Below, one piece after another: positions 53,622 to 62,364 of a stretch of 64,000 nt of DNA (position 1 is the stretch's first letter; every line of letters starts with the position of its first letter). Source of the stretch: Desulfurococcales archaeon (GTDB lineage Archaea; Thermoproteota; Thermoprotei_A; Sulfolobales; Acidilobaceae); the NCBI GenBank assembly GCA_015521115.1, contig WAOT01000040.1:17441-81440 (forward strand). Reading direction: 5' to 3'. Under the pieces are notes generated by a model. That model made no database searches. It had not been told where the DNA came from and saw nothing but the letters and a program-made list of their open reading frames with translations. A program made the position numbers and the translations under genes.

Positions 53622-53918
53622 TTAGCCCTCACCGCCTAGGAATAGTAGAATGACGGTGTGGAAGACGGGCCAGGCCATTAGCACTGTAATGAATGACACG
53701 GCCACGTGCACAATGAACGCCCTCCTCCCCCCTCCTCCCCTCCTGACCGCTAACGGTGAGGTCAGTATGGAGAGGATGAGAGCGGCGACAAGCCCTACAA
53801 GCCCCTGAGAAGGGCAGCTGTACGGGCTGAATAGGTTCAATGCCGAGAGTACCGCTAAGATGAAGGCTACGCCCAGCCCTATAGTTATGGACGTCTGCTC
53901 GAGCCGCCTAACCCTCAT
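53622..53918 (-). CDS. small membrane protein, three helices
   Basis: About 98 residues, three or four hydrophobic segments (SITIGLGVAFILAVLSAL, QGLVGLVAALILSILTS, VAVSFITVLMAWPVFHTVILLFL) with a Gly/Arg-rich loop. Unrecognised. I start at ATG 53918, which has GGAAGGTG 7 bases upstream and removes most of the overlap with the preceding gene. Confidence 0.5.
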   Translation of the reverse strand: MRVRRLEQTSITIGLGVAFILAVLSALNLFSPYSCPSQGLVGLVAALILSILTSPLAVRRGGGGRRAFIVHVAVSFITVLMAWPVFHTVILLFLGGEG

Positions 53919-54333
53919 CCTTAACACCTTCCCCACAGTAGGGGGTCAGCGCCCCCTGGAGGCTGGACACAATCTCCCAGGGAGAGTTGAATGGTATAGT
54001 GATGTAGAGTATGGGGTAGTCTGGAAGGCTACTGTCAATATCGAATAAGACCTTCCCCTTGCCGGCCACTTTCCCTGCTAGCCAGAAGGCCTCTGCTATG
54101 ACCTCCGCCTCCACCAAGAGATCCTCTCCCCGGGTTGCCAGGCTGAGGCTTATAACAACCGCGAAGCCCTCCTCAGACTCTGTCAACTCGACCGTGACCC
54201 CGTTAGGTAACGATATCCTCGTCGCCTCACCCTCAGCCTCGAAGCTCAGCCCGCAGTCCCTCAACCATATGTGTAGTGCTCTACTCCACTCACTAGCCCC
54301 GGCATGACCCGGTATTCCCTCAGGCTCCTCCAC
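53908..54333 (-). CDS. conserved hypothetical protein
   Basis: 141 residues, soluble, alpha/beta with strands like VTVELTESEEGFAVVISLSLATRGED and LFDIDSSLPDYPILYITIPF. No motifs of a known enzyme. It leads the minus-strand group 54333-52048 and overlaps the membrane-protein gene by 11 bases, so the three may act together at the cell surface or membrane. Divergent from the NEMF-type gene. Confidence 0.5.
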   Translation of the reverse strand: MEEPEGIPGHAGASEWSRALHIWLRDCGLSFEAEGEATRISLPNGVTVELTESEEGFAVVISLSLATRGEDLLVEAEVIAEAFWLAGKVAGKGKVLFDIDSSLPDYPILYITIPFNSPWEIVSSLQGALTPYCGEGVKDEG

Positions 54334-54398
54334 CCTTAACCCCCATCTCCTAAAGCGAACCGGGCCATGATATAAGGAGTGTACTCAACGAATCCAAA

Positions 54399-56432
54399 AT
54401 GCGGTGCCCGGGTGTGGCTAGGAAGAGCATGAACATAGTAGATGTCGTAGCATGGGTTGAGACAACAGGGAAAGCTATCAGGGGGCGGAGAGTATCCAAC
54501 ATATACTACACCAGAGAAGAAAATATGCTTCTAATAAAGCTTCAGGGGACAGATAAGATCCTGGTAGCGGAAGGGGGGCGTAGACTCCACCTCTCCCAGA
54601 GGGTTCGACCACCACAAGAGTATAAGCCGTACCCCCTAGTAGTCCTAGCAAGGAAGCACCTGAGAGGGTCTAGGGTAGAAGATGTCAGGCTGGTGGGAGA
54701 GGATCGGGTAGTCGAGATCAAATTCTCTAAGGGGCCAAGCATAATAGTCGAACTAGTCCCCAGAGGCGTTATAGCGCTCGTATCTAGTGAAGGCCTCATA
54801 CTAGCAGCGGACAAGACACTAAAGGTCAAAGACCGTGTCATTAGGCCAAAGGCACCATACACCCCTCCCCCGCCAAGAGCCTCCCTCCAGGCGCGTGTAT
54901 GTCTTGAAAAGCGTCAACCTGAGCGTGACGAGATTGCCCAGTGTATCGCTAAGGGCAAGGACGTTGTAAGGGGACTCGTGAGGGGCTGTGGTGTGCCGGG
55001 TGAGGTCGCTGAGGAGGCATTATATAGAGCTGGCATCCCGCCGAGCACCCCTCCATCCGAGATAGAGGATCCAGACCTCCTAGGCGAGATCCTCCTGGAA
55101 CTATGCAAGGAGTCTCTACAAGGAAAGGGTTACGTTGTCCTCCGAGGGGGTGCCCCCCTAGAGGCCTCACCCTTCCATCCCCGCCGTTTCTCGGAAGAGG
55201 ACTACACTATCAGGATAACGCCGTCACTCGATGACGCTCTAGACCTTCTATTCGCAGGGTCAACAACACCTACAACTAGTAGAGGCACCACAAAGGAGGA
55301 GGGCGAGCTGGCGCGTCTGATGGAGAGTATTAGAAGGGCGGAGGAGCGTGCGGAGGAGTATAGGCGTGCGGCGGAGACCCTCAGAAAGGCAGCCGTATCT
55401 GTGAGCATGAAATACCAGGTCATAGAGGAGATCCTCCGCCGGGCGTCCAGGGGAGAGGTCGTTAAGGTTAACGGGTTCGAGGTCATACCCCATGGTAAGA
55501 CCTTGATAGTAAGGATAGCTGGAATATCATTGGAGATCCCGAAGGGTTCAACCTCAGAAAGGCTCGTAGTAGAGCTCTACAAGAAGGCTGGAGAGCTAGA
55601 CTCGAAGGCCGAAAGGGCCCTACAAGTGAGAGGGGAGATCCGGGAGAGGCTTGAGGAGTTAAGGCTGAAGGCAGCTGCAAGGGAGATTGCGGAGAAAGTG
55701 AAGAGGAGGAGGAAGTGCTGGTTCGAGAGGTTCCACTGGACAATAACTAGGGGGGGCCTTTTAGCCGTTGGAGGGAGGGACGCCTCGCAAAACGAGGCGG
55801 TCGTGAAGAAGTACCTCTCCAGGGGGGACATATTCCTCCACGCCAACATACACGGGGCTCCCGCAGTCGTCCTCAAGGGGGGAGAACGCGCCGGTGAGGA
55901 GGACATCTTCGACGCAGCAGTATTAACAGCGGCCTACAGCAAGGCCTGGAAAGCGGGGCTTGGGAGCGTAGAGGTATACTGGGTGAAAGCTGATCAGGTG
56001 AGCTTCTCGCCCCCCAGCGGAGAGTATCTGGCAAAAGGCGGCATAATGGTTTACGGCCGCAAAAACTTCCTCCCAAGGCCCGTACCGGTAAGGCTAGCGC
56101 TAGGTATAGCCCTAGACAGCGAGGGCATCCCACTACCAGTACAGGGGAGCAGGGAGGCTGTCGAGAAGTGGAGTCTAGCGTACGTGATCCTAGCACCAGG
56201 CGACATGAAGAAGGAGGAGGCTGCGGAAGAGGTGAGAAAAGCCCTAGCGAAGGTACTAGGCAAAGAAGGAGCCCCACTAGTATACGCTGTCCCGAACCAC
56301 GAGATCATGCCCCGAATACCCGGACGCTCTAGGGTCGTAGGGGTCTACAAGGGTAGGGGAGAGGGCGTTGACTGTGAAGCACTAGTCGCGTCCCAGCCTT
56401 TAACCGGCGAGGCAAACAGTAGTAGGGGGTGA
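54399..56432 (+). CDS. rqcH: NEMF/Rqc2-family ribosome quality control protein (archaeal RqcH)
   Basis: 677 residues. NFACT family protein that binds stalled large ribosomal subunits with peptidyl-tRNA, and in bacteria and eukaryotes recruits tRNA for C-terminal tailing. N-terminal NFACT-N (residues ~10-180), two helical coiled-coil stretches (~295-345 and ~395-440) around a middle domain, and a conserved NFACT-R: WFERFHWTITRGGLLAVGGRDASQ, FLHANIHGAPAVVLKGG, PPSGEYLAKGGIMVYGRKNF. ATG 54399; a GTG at 54414 could be the start. In eukaryotes this family works with Cdc48 and Vms1; related candidates lie in this window. Confidence 0.9.
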   Translation: MRCPGVARKSMNIVDVVAWVETTGKAIRGRRVSNIYYTREENMLLIKLQGTDKILVAEGGRRLHLSQRVRPPQEYKPYPLVVLARKHLRGSRVEDVRLVGEDRVVEIKFSKGPSIIVELVPRGVIALVSSEGLILAADKTLKVKDRVIRPKAPYTPPPPRASLQARVCLEKRQPERDEIAQCIAKGKDVVRGLVRGCGVPGEVAEEALYRAGIPPSTPPSEIEDPDLLGEILLELCKESLQGKGYVVLRGGAPLEASPFHPRRFSEEDYTIRITPSLDDALDLLFAGSTTPTTSRGTTKEEGELARLMESIRRAEERAEEYRRAAETLRKAAVSVSMKYQVIEEILRRASRGEVVKVNGFEVIPHGKTLIVRIAGISLEIPKGSTSERLVVELYKKAGELDSKAERALQVRGEIRERLEELRLKAAAREIAEKVKRRRKCWFERFHWTITRGGLLAVGGRDASQNEAVVKKYLSRGDIFLHANIHGAPAVVLKGGERAGEEDIFDAAVLTAAYSKAWKAGLGSVEVYWVKADQVSFSPPSGEYLAKGGIMVYGRKNFLPRPVPVRLALGIALDSEGIPLPVQGSREAVEKWSLAYVILAPGDMKKEEAAEEVRKALAKVLGKEGAPLVYAVPNHEIMPRIPGRSRVVGVYKGRGEGVDCEALVASQPLTGEANSSRG

Positions 56433-56438
56433 TGCAGT

Positions 56439-57068
56439 GTGAGGGCGGCGGAGGTCGTAGAGAGACTGAGGGAGGAGCTGAGGGGGCTAAATGAGGGAGT
56501 AATAAATCACCCCTACGTTAGGGAGGCCGAGGCGGGAGAGCTGCCCATTGAGAAGATTGAGAGGTTCGTGATCAACCAGCTCTACATAGTACCCCACGAC
56601 CTTAGAAGCCTATCGATAATGTTGAGTAGGAGCGTCTTGCAGGATGAGATCGACTTGTTCAAAACAGCTGTTGAAGGAGACTACACGGCGCTGAAGGAGC
56701 TCAGGAAGCTGGCAGCTGAGCTGGGTATAGGTGAGGAGAGGCTCTACGATATAATACCAGACGCTGTGGCATACACACACTACCTCGCATGGCTAGCCCT
56801 ATACGCCACCCCCGGGGAGGCGGCGATAGCGCTAGTGGTCAACCTCCCCGTCTGGGGTAATGCTGTGTCAAGACTGGGGAGGGCACTAAAGGAGAGGTAC
56901 GGTATAAAGGAGATAGGGTTCTTCGAGGCGTTTAGCGGCGACTACAGCTGGTTCGAACAACTAGCGTATCCCGTCATAGAGAGATACGCAGACTACAGGA
57001 AGTATAGGAGGGTGGCCAGAACCATTCAAGCATATGAGAAGATGTTCTGGGACGCCATCTACAGGTAG
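56439..57068 (+). CDS. TenA/PqqC-like (heme-oxygenase fold) protein
   Basis: 209 residues, all-helical, with the TenA/THI-4/PqqC layout (helices KIERFVINQLYIVPHDLRSLSI, YLAWLALYATPGEAAIALVVNLPVWG, YSWFEQLAYPVIERYADY). The catalytic Cys of TenA thiaminase II is absent (no Cys at all), so it is not a classic TenA. It may bind a cofactor or act as a chaperone-like dioxygenase relative. It starts 6 bases after the NEMF gene, probably in the same transcript. Confidence 0.6.
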   Translation: MRAAEVVERLREELRGLNEGVINHPYVREAEAGELPIEKIERFVINQLYIVPHDLRSLSIMLSRSVLQDEIDLFKTAVEGDYTALKELRKLAAELGIGEERLYDIIPDAVAYTHYLAWLALYATPGEAAIALVVNLPVWGNAVSRLGRALKERYGIKEIGFFEAFSGDYSWFEQLAYPVIERYADYRKYRRVARTIQAYEKMFWDAIYR

Positions 57069-57130
57069 CACGTTAAGACCCCAACAGTTTTCGACAAGCC
57101 CTCAAGCCCCCAGCTAGGGCTGTGCCAAGG

Positions 57131-57138
57131 TTAAATAT
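57131..57138 (+). promoter_or_regulatory. TATA-like box for the fixC operon
   Basis: TTAAATAT lies ~95 bases upstream of the fixC TTG start; a second candidate (GAAAATAAAC near 57172) is closer. Promoter of the Fix/Etf operon. Confidence 0.3.
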
Positions 57139-57228
57139 GGGGGTAAGATGAGCCACAAGTATTTGCATAGTGAAAATAAACTAACCGGCCATGACAGGCT
57201 CACATAATGACAGAGGGGTGGTAACGTT

Positions 57229-58539
57229 TTGAGCAATAGCAACGTCCCGAGCAAGTTTGACGTGGTAGTCGTCGGGGCGGGCCCAGCAGGGAGCAGTGCA
57301 GCATACCTCCTGGCCAAGGCCGGATTTAAGGTTCTAATAGTTGAGAGAGGCAGGGGGGCTGGGACGAAGGAGCTCTATGGCGGGAAGATCTACGCTCCCC
57401 CGCTCAGGGAGGTGTGGCCAAACCTCGATAAGGAGGCGCCAATACACAGGTGGGTGACAACTGAGAGGCTAAGCTTTGTATGGAAGGGTAGGGTCACAAC
57501 ACTCGACTTCAAACTTGGGAGGAGGGTCGCTTTCACCACTTACCTCACAGAGATGGCGAAGTGGATGGCTGATAAGGCTGTGGAGGCGGGTGCAGTCCTT
57601 GTCGACGAGGTGAGAGTTGACGAGATCATAACCGAGGGGGGAAAGGTCATCGGTATAAGGAGCGGGCCCGACAAGCTCTATGCCGACATCGTAGTCGATG
57701 CTGAGGGCGTGAACAGGATCCTCCTCGAAAAGCTGGGGTTAGCCGAGAAGATAAACCCCGACACCGTTGCCCTCGGAGTTAAGGAAGTCATAAACGTGGG
57801 GAAGAAGGCTATCGAGGAGAGGCTCCTCCTAACAGAGAACGAGGGCATGGCATGGCTACTAATGGGCGACATAACACAGGGGATACCTGGAGGAGGCTTC
57901 ATATACACCATGAAGGACACAATCGCCCTGGGACTCGTCCTACACATAGGTAAGGCCTATGAAGCAGCTAAGAGCGGCGCCCTCAAGGACACTGTCCCAA
58001 TGATGCTTGAGAAGCTCAGGGTTCACCCATACTTCAGCAGGATATGGCGCGACGCTGACGTCCTAGAGTATGGCGCCCACATGACAATTGAGGGCGGCCT
58101 GAGATACATGCCCAAGAAACTATACATGAACGGCCTAGTCGTAGTAGGTGACGCCGCCGGGCTGCTGCTAAACACGGGCTACACTATCAGGGGTGTAGAC
58201 TTCGCCGTATATAGCGGGAAGCTCGCGGCGGAAGCCATAATAAAGGCCTTCGAAAACGGAGGCCCGACAGAGGAGAACTTAAGCCTTTATGAGCACATGC
58301 TAAAGCAGAGCTTCGTCTACAAGGAGCTCGTAAAGCATAGCGGTATTGTGAAGATGATGGAGGATCCAACATTCTTCACCAAGCTCCCAGCAATAGTGAA
58401 CGGGATGATGGGCAAACTGTTTGAAGCAGACTATGAGGAGCCAACCGTCCTAGAGGCGCTCCTCGAGTCTTTCCGGGAGGAGGAGATGAGCCTGACACGA
58501 TTCCTCCTCAAAATGTTCTCGGTGGTGAGTAGGCTATGA
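57229..58539 (+). CDS. fixC: FixC-type flavoprotein quinone oxidoreductase
   Basis: 436 residues. Flavoprotein that passes electrons from EtfAB to the quinone pool, with FixX. FAD-binding motif VVVGAGPAGSSAAYLLA, then LIVERG, a middle domain (~100-330) and DAAGLLLNTGYTIRGVDFAVYSG where FAD and substrate site meet. The order fixC-fixX-etfB-etfA indicates an EtfABCX complex; the related Pyrobaculum complex bifurcates NADH electrons to ferredoxin and menaquinone. The TTG start has GGTGGT at 6-7 bases. Confidence 0.85.
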   Translation: MSNSNVPSKFDVVVVGAGPAGSSAAYLLAKAGFKVLIVERGRGAGTKELYGGKIYAPPLREVWPNLDKEAPIHRWVTTERLSFVWKGRVTTLDFKLGRRVAFTTYLTEMAKWMADKAVEAGAVLVDEVRVDEIITEGGKVIGIRSGPDKLYADIVVDAEGVNRILLEKLGLAEKINPDTVALGVKEVINVGKKAIEERLLLTENEGMAWLLMGDITQGIPGGGFIYTMKDTIALGLVLHIGKAYEAAKSGALKDTVPMMLEKLRVHPYFSRIWRDADVLEYGAHMTIEGGLRYMPKKLYMNGLVVVGDAAGLLLNTGYTIRGVDFAVYSGKLAAEAIIKAFENGGPTEENLSLYEHMLKQSFVYKELVKHSGIVKMMEDPTFFTKLPAIVNGMMGKLFEADYEEPTVLEALLESFREEEMSLTRFLLKMFSVVSRL

Positions 58540-58826
58540 GCGGGGAGGTAAAGGGCCTGAGGCCTATCAAGATAGAGGATCTCCTCCAGAGGACAGTGTA
58601 CGACGTAGACGAAGAACCACACATAGAAATAATAGATGAGAGGGGCGTGCCGAAGGAGCTAGTAAAACTGTGCCCATGCAGCTGTTACAGCATGGTCGGC
58701 GAGAGGCTCCTATACAGCTACGAGGGATGCCTTGAGTGCGGGCTCTGCAGAGTACTCAGCGAGCCCTGGGGGCTCCGCTGGGAGTACCCTAAGAGCGGGC
58801 GTGGGGTTCAGTACAGGTTCACATAG
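58536..58826 (+). CDS. fixX: FixX-like ferredoxin
   Basis: 96 residues. Small Fe-S protein with Cys in CPCSCYSM and CLECGLC, then LRWEYPKSG as in FixX (W-x-YP-x-G-x-GV). It probably carries a 4Fe-4S cluster between FixC and the quinone. ATG start overlaps the fixC stop by 4 bases (ATGA). Confidence 0.85.
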   Translation: MSGEVKGLRPIKIEDLLQRTVYDVDEEPHIEIIDERGVPKELVKLCPCSCYSMVGERLLYSYEGCLECGLCRVLSEPWGLRWEYPKSGRGVQYRFT

Positions 58827-58844
58827 CCTTGCGGGGTGGTCGCT

Positions 58845-59687
58845 GTGAGGATAGTGGTCGGGATCAAGTGGGTTCCCAACACCCAGGCGGTGAGGTTCGA
58901 CCCGAAGACTGGAACCCTGATAAGGGCGGGAGTCCCCTCAATAGTGAACCCCCACGACTTCCCAGCCATAGAGCTTGCCCTCAGGCTGAGGGACAACTAT
59001 GGCGGTGAGGTCATAGCGATCTCAATGGCCCCCCCAGGCGCCATACAAGGCCTCGAGCACGTCCTGGGGATGGGTGCCGACAAGGCCGTCCTACTGACGG
59101 ACAGGAAGTTCGCGGGTGCCGACACCCTAGCGACAAGCTACGTGCTCGCAAAGGGTATAGAGAAGATAAGCAGGGAGATAGGCCCCGTAGACCTAGCAAT
59201 ATTCGGCCACGAGACCATAGACAGTAGCACGGCCCACATCGGCGCACAGGTGGCGAGCTGGCTCGGATGGCCATACGTGTACTATGTTAGGGACGCGAAA
59301 CTAGTGGGAGACGGGGTGATAAGGGCGCTGAGGCAGACCGAGAAGGCTGTCGAGGAGTACGACATAAAGCTGCCCGCAGTCCTAGCGACGGCAATTAAGG
59401 CGTTGAAGCCTAGGCCTGTAAGGCTATCCTACAAGCTCAGGGCGAAGCTGGAGAAGCCGATAATCATATGGACGAACGACGACCTCGGCCTAGACCCAAG
59501 GTGTACCGGCCTGAAGGGTAGCCCCACAATCGTGGCAAACATAACATGGATGCCCGAGGTTCCCAGGAAGAAGATCGTGTATAAGCCTAAAGACCCGAGG
59601 GATGCTGCACGCTGGATCCTCCGCCAGCTTTTCACTGACGAGGCCGTAGCCCCCTTCCTAAGGAAGGCCCTGTGGGGTGAGGAGTAA
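58845..59687 (+). CDS. etfB: electron transfer flavoprotein beta subunit
   Basis: About 280 residues. Etf domain with VVGIKWVPNTQAVRFDPKTG, NPHDFPAIELALRLRD, and the signature VIAISMAPPGAIQGLEHVLGMGADKAVLL; it holds the second (bifurcating-type) nucleotide. Residues ~120-250 continue the Rossmann-like fold. The frame starts at 58836 but the GTG 58845 (VRIVVGIKWVP) is the likely initiator with GGGGTGG upstream. The stop overlaps etfA by 1 base. Confidence 0.9.
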   Translation: MRIVVGIKWVPNTQAVRFDPKTGTLIRAGVPSIVNPHDFPAIELALRLRDNYGGEVIAISMAPPGAIQGLEHVLGMGADKAVLLTDRKFAGADTLATSYVLAKGIEKISREIGPVDLAIFGHETIDSSTAHIGAQVASWLGWPYVYYVRDAKLVGDGVIRALRQTEKAVEEYDIKLPAVLATAIKALKPRPVRLSYKLRAKLEKPIIIWTNDDLGLDPRCTGLKGSPTIVANITWMPEVPRKKIVYKPKDPRDAARWILRQLFTDEAVAPFLRKALWGEE

Positions 59688-60787
59688 TGCCCGTGAAGGT
59701 TCAGTGTGAGAAGCTCTGTCCCGAGTGGCCCTGCGAGCAGCCCGACGAGTTCCACGACATCTGGGTTGTGATGGAGGCGGACGAGCACGGGATAAACGAG
59801 GCAAGCCTACAGATGCTCACACCGGCCAAGAAGATACAGTCTAAGAAGCCGGACGAGAAGATAGTGGCAGTCCTGGTAGGCCACGACGTGAAGAAGTACG
59901 CTGAGATCCCAATAAAGCATGGGGCAGACAAGGTGATAGTTGTAGACGACCCAAGGCTAGCGACATACTACCCCAGAGTATATGGCCAGGTGATCGTTGA
60001 CCTCGCTAAGAAGTACAAGCCAGCCGTCATACTAGTGAGCGCTACCATGAGGGGCAGGGAGATGGGCCCCTATATTGCCAACACGCTCCGAACCGGTATC
60101 ACCGCCGACTGTACGGACTTCGACGTCGACGAGAAGACCGGGGATGTGCTAATGATAAGGCCCCCGTTCGCGGCCATAATGCTAGCCTACATTAAGACGC
60201 CCTTCAGGAGGCCCCAGATGGGAACTGCGAGGCCTAACGTGTTCCCAGTCCCTGAGCCCGACGAGAGCAGGACTGGAGAGATAATCGAGGAGAAGCTGGA
60301 AGACATACTAGACCCCGGAATGCAGCTTGTCAGCCACACACCGGTCAAGAGGTCGGAGGTGCTCATAGAGAAGGCAGAGATAATCGTGAGCGTCGGCAAA
60401 GGAATAGGCACACCCGAAGGAGTCCAGTTAGCGGAGAAACTAGCATCACTACTGGGAGGAGTAGTGGCCGGCAGCAGGAAGGCGGTTGACGCCGGCTTCG
60501 TGACCCCCGACAGACAGGTGGGTCAGACGGGAAAGAGCGTGAAGCCTGTGCTCTACATAGCAATAGGGATTAGCGGAGCGGCACAGCACATGCTGGGAGT
60601 GAGGGAGGCAGGAAGGATAGTGGCGATAAACATCGACCCAGAAGCCCCCATATTCAGACAGTCAGACTACGGTGTAGTCGGGGACTACAGGCCCATAGTT
60701 GAGGCCCTAATCGAGGAGCTTGAGAGGCTGAAACAGGAGGGCCCACAGGCTCTGGAGGAGCTCCTCAAGGAGGCGCAAGCCTCCTAA
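59687..60787 (+). CDS. etfA: electron transfer flavoprotein alpha subunit
   Basis: 366 residues. N-terminal part with a short Cys-rich leader (CEKLCPEWPC), an Etf alpha/beta domain (~30-200), and the C-terminal FAD domain GSRKAVDAGFVTPDRQVGQTG and IAIGISGAAQHMLGV. Length is standard. ATG overlaps etfB by 1 base. The extra N-terminal Cys could hold a small Fe-S cluster; I cannot confirm that. Last gene of the fixCX-etfBA run. Confidence 0.92.
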   Translation: MPVKVQCEKLCPEWPCEQPDEFHDIWVVMEADEHGINEASLQMLTPAKKIQSKKPDEKIVAVLVGHDVKKYAEIPIKHGADKVIVVDDPRLATYYPRVYGQVIVDLAKKYKPAVILVSATMRGREMGPYIANTLRTGITADCTDFDVDEKTGDVLMIRPPFAAIMLAYIKTPFRRPQMGTARPNVFPVPEPDESRTGEIIEEKLEDILDPGMQLVSHTPVKRSEVLIEKAEIIVSVGKGIGTPEGVQLAEKLASLLGGVVAGSRKAVDAGFVTPDRQVGQTGKSVKPVLYIAIGISGAAQHMLGVREAGRIVAINIDPEAPIFRQSDYGVVGDYRPIVEALIEELERLKQEGPQALEELLKEAQAS

Positions 60788-60839
60788 GGGGTACAACATT
60801 TTTCCCGTTAAAGGGGTAACCTCAACTGGTGCCTGTCAT

Positions 60840-61568
60840 TTGAAAATAGTGAAAACCCCGCCCTCCAGCCCGATACTGGCTAGAGTGTATGGCGTTATGG
60901 CCCCACTCCTAGTCTTAGGACTAATATGGGCCATAGGGAGCGCAGGACTAACACTCCCACCCCGCTACTGGGCCCTCATAGGCTTAGCACTCCTACTACT
61001 AGCCATGTCACCGGAGCTCAGCTTCTTCAACATAGTCATCCGTGAGGAGAGGGAGACCATAGTCCGGCCAGTTATCGGCACAGTAGTGGTGTTCGGCCTC
61101 CCCCTCCCCATACCCATGAACGTCCTCGAGGAGAGGACAAGGATACTGGCAGTTAACATTGGAGGAGCGGTCGTCCCAGTGGTCGTCGGCTCAATACTCC
61201 TCTACATATCCTACCAGGTCTCGGGCCCGAGGGTGATAGCACTGTTCCTAGTAGCCCTCCTAGTGACTACTCTAGCGACATTCGCCTCAAGCAAGGTCAT
61301 ACCCGGTGTGGGCATAGCGGTGCCCTGGCTAGTCCCCCCATTGGCCAGTAGCACTACTGTAGCCCTCATGGCTGGGACAGGGGTTGTCCAGGCGTTTGTC
61401 GCCTACGCTGCGGGTGTGATGGGGAGCCTCCTCGGGGCGGATGTCATACGCCTCCTAATAGACTATGATAGGCTCATGTCCATGACCGTATTCGCTAGCA
61501 TAGGTGGAGTGGGAGTGTTCGACGGTATATTCCTAACAGGGGCCCTAAGCCTGATCCTAACACTATAG
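60840..61568 (+). CDS. DUF1614 membrane protein
   Basis: 242 residues, six to seven membrane helices. The layout, with conserved FGLPLPIPMNVLEERTRILAVN and LIDYDRLMSMTVFASIGGVGVFDGIF, fits DUF1614, an archaeal/bacterial family of unknown function. TTG start, 52 bases after etfA, probably with its own promoter (CATTTTTCCCG leader). Confidence 0.75.
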   Translation: MKIVKTPPSSPILARVYGVMAPLLVLGLIWAIGSAGLTLPPRYWALIGLALLLLAMSPELSFFNIVIREERETIVRPVIGTVVVFGLPLPIPMNVLEERTRILAVNIGGAVVPVVVGSILLYISYQVSGPRVIALFLVALLVTTLATFASSKVIPGVGIAVPWLVPPLASSTTVALMAGTGVVQAFVAYAAGVMGSLLGADVIRLLIDYDRLMSMTVFASIGGVGVFDGIFLTGALSLILTL

Positions 61569-61628
61569 GGGGACACGACAAATACACCCGAACAGGCCCC
61601 ACATAATAGTCCAAAGGGTGAGCAGGAG

Positions 61629-62318
61629 GTGGACTGTCCAGACCCACGACACCTAGTAGAGGTAGACCCCAGTGTCAGCCCCCTAGGGATAACCATAGCG
61701 GCCGCTACATACTGCCTCACCACGAACATGGTAAGTGGCGGGGAGGATCCCTTCTCATTAGAGGTTAAGCGGCTAATAGAGGAGCTCAAAAACAAGTACA
61801 CACTGGAAACCCTAAAAGACGACCCGGTAGTCAAGGCCTACAGGAAATTCTACTGGAGGATAGGCATAGACCCCACCAAGACGAGGCCGAGTAGCGAGGC
61901 ACTAGTAAGGAGAGCCCTCAGAGGGAGGTTCCCCAGAATAAACCCCATAGTAAACGCAGGGAACATAGCAAGCGCCCGCCACATGGTACCAATAGGCCTA
62001 TACGACATAGACAAGTTCACACCACCAGCACGCCTAACACTATCCAGAGGCGGAGAAAAATTCCACGCAATAGGGGGTAAAGACGAGGTGCTCCCACCCA
62101 ACATACCGATCCTAGTAGACGCTAAGGGAGTAGTAATGCACCTCTACCCACACAGGGACAGCAGGCTCACAATGATAACAGAAAACACCACAAAACTCCT
62201 CGCAATAGCGGCAGGAGTCCCAGGAGTGCCGATAAAGAGATTAACTGACAGCTTAAGAGAGCTAGAAAAATTATTATCTGTAATAGGGTTTAAAATAAAA
62301 GAAATAATAATAATATAA
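61629..62318 (+). CDS. B3/4-domain protein
   Basis: 229 residues resembling the B3/4 tRNA-binding/editing domain of phenylalanyl-tRNA synthetase beta (KFYWRIGIDPTKTRPSSEALVRRAL, NPIVNAGNIASARHMVPIGLYD, LTMITENTTKLLAIAAG). Free-standing B3/4 proteins are found in many prokaryotes and may edit mis-charged tRNAs. GTG 61629 overlaps GGAGG; upstream frame has no better start. The last ~45 bases become very AT-rich (KEIIII), as the region beyond is. Confidence 0.75.
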   Translation: MDCPDPRHLVEVDPSVSPLGITIAAATYCLTTNMVSGGEDPFSLEVKRLIEELKNKYTLETLKDDPVVKAYRKFYWRIGIDPTKTRPSSEALVRRALRGRFPRINPIVNAGNIASARHMVPIGLYDIDKFTPPARLTLSRGGEKFHAIGGKDEVLPPNIPILVDAKGVVMHLYPHRDSRLTMITENTTKLLAIAAGVPGVPIKRLTDSLRELEKLLSVIGFKIKEIIII

Positions 62319-62364
62319 TTATTATATTCAAGTTTACTATCTCACCAGTAATATTATTAAGTGC

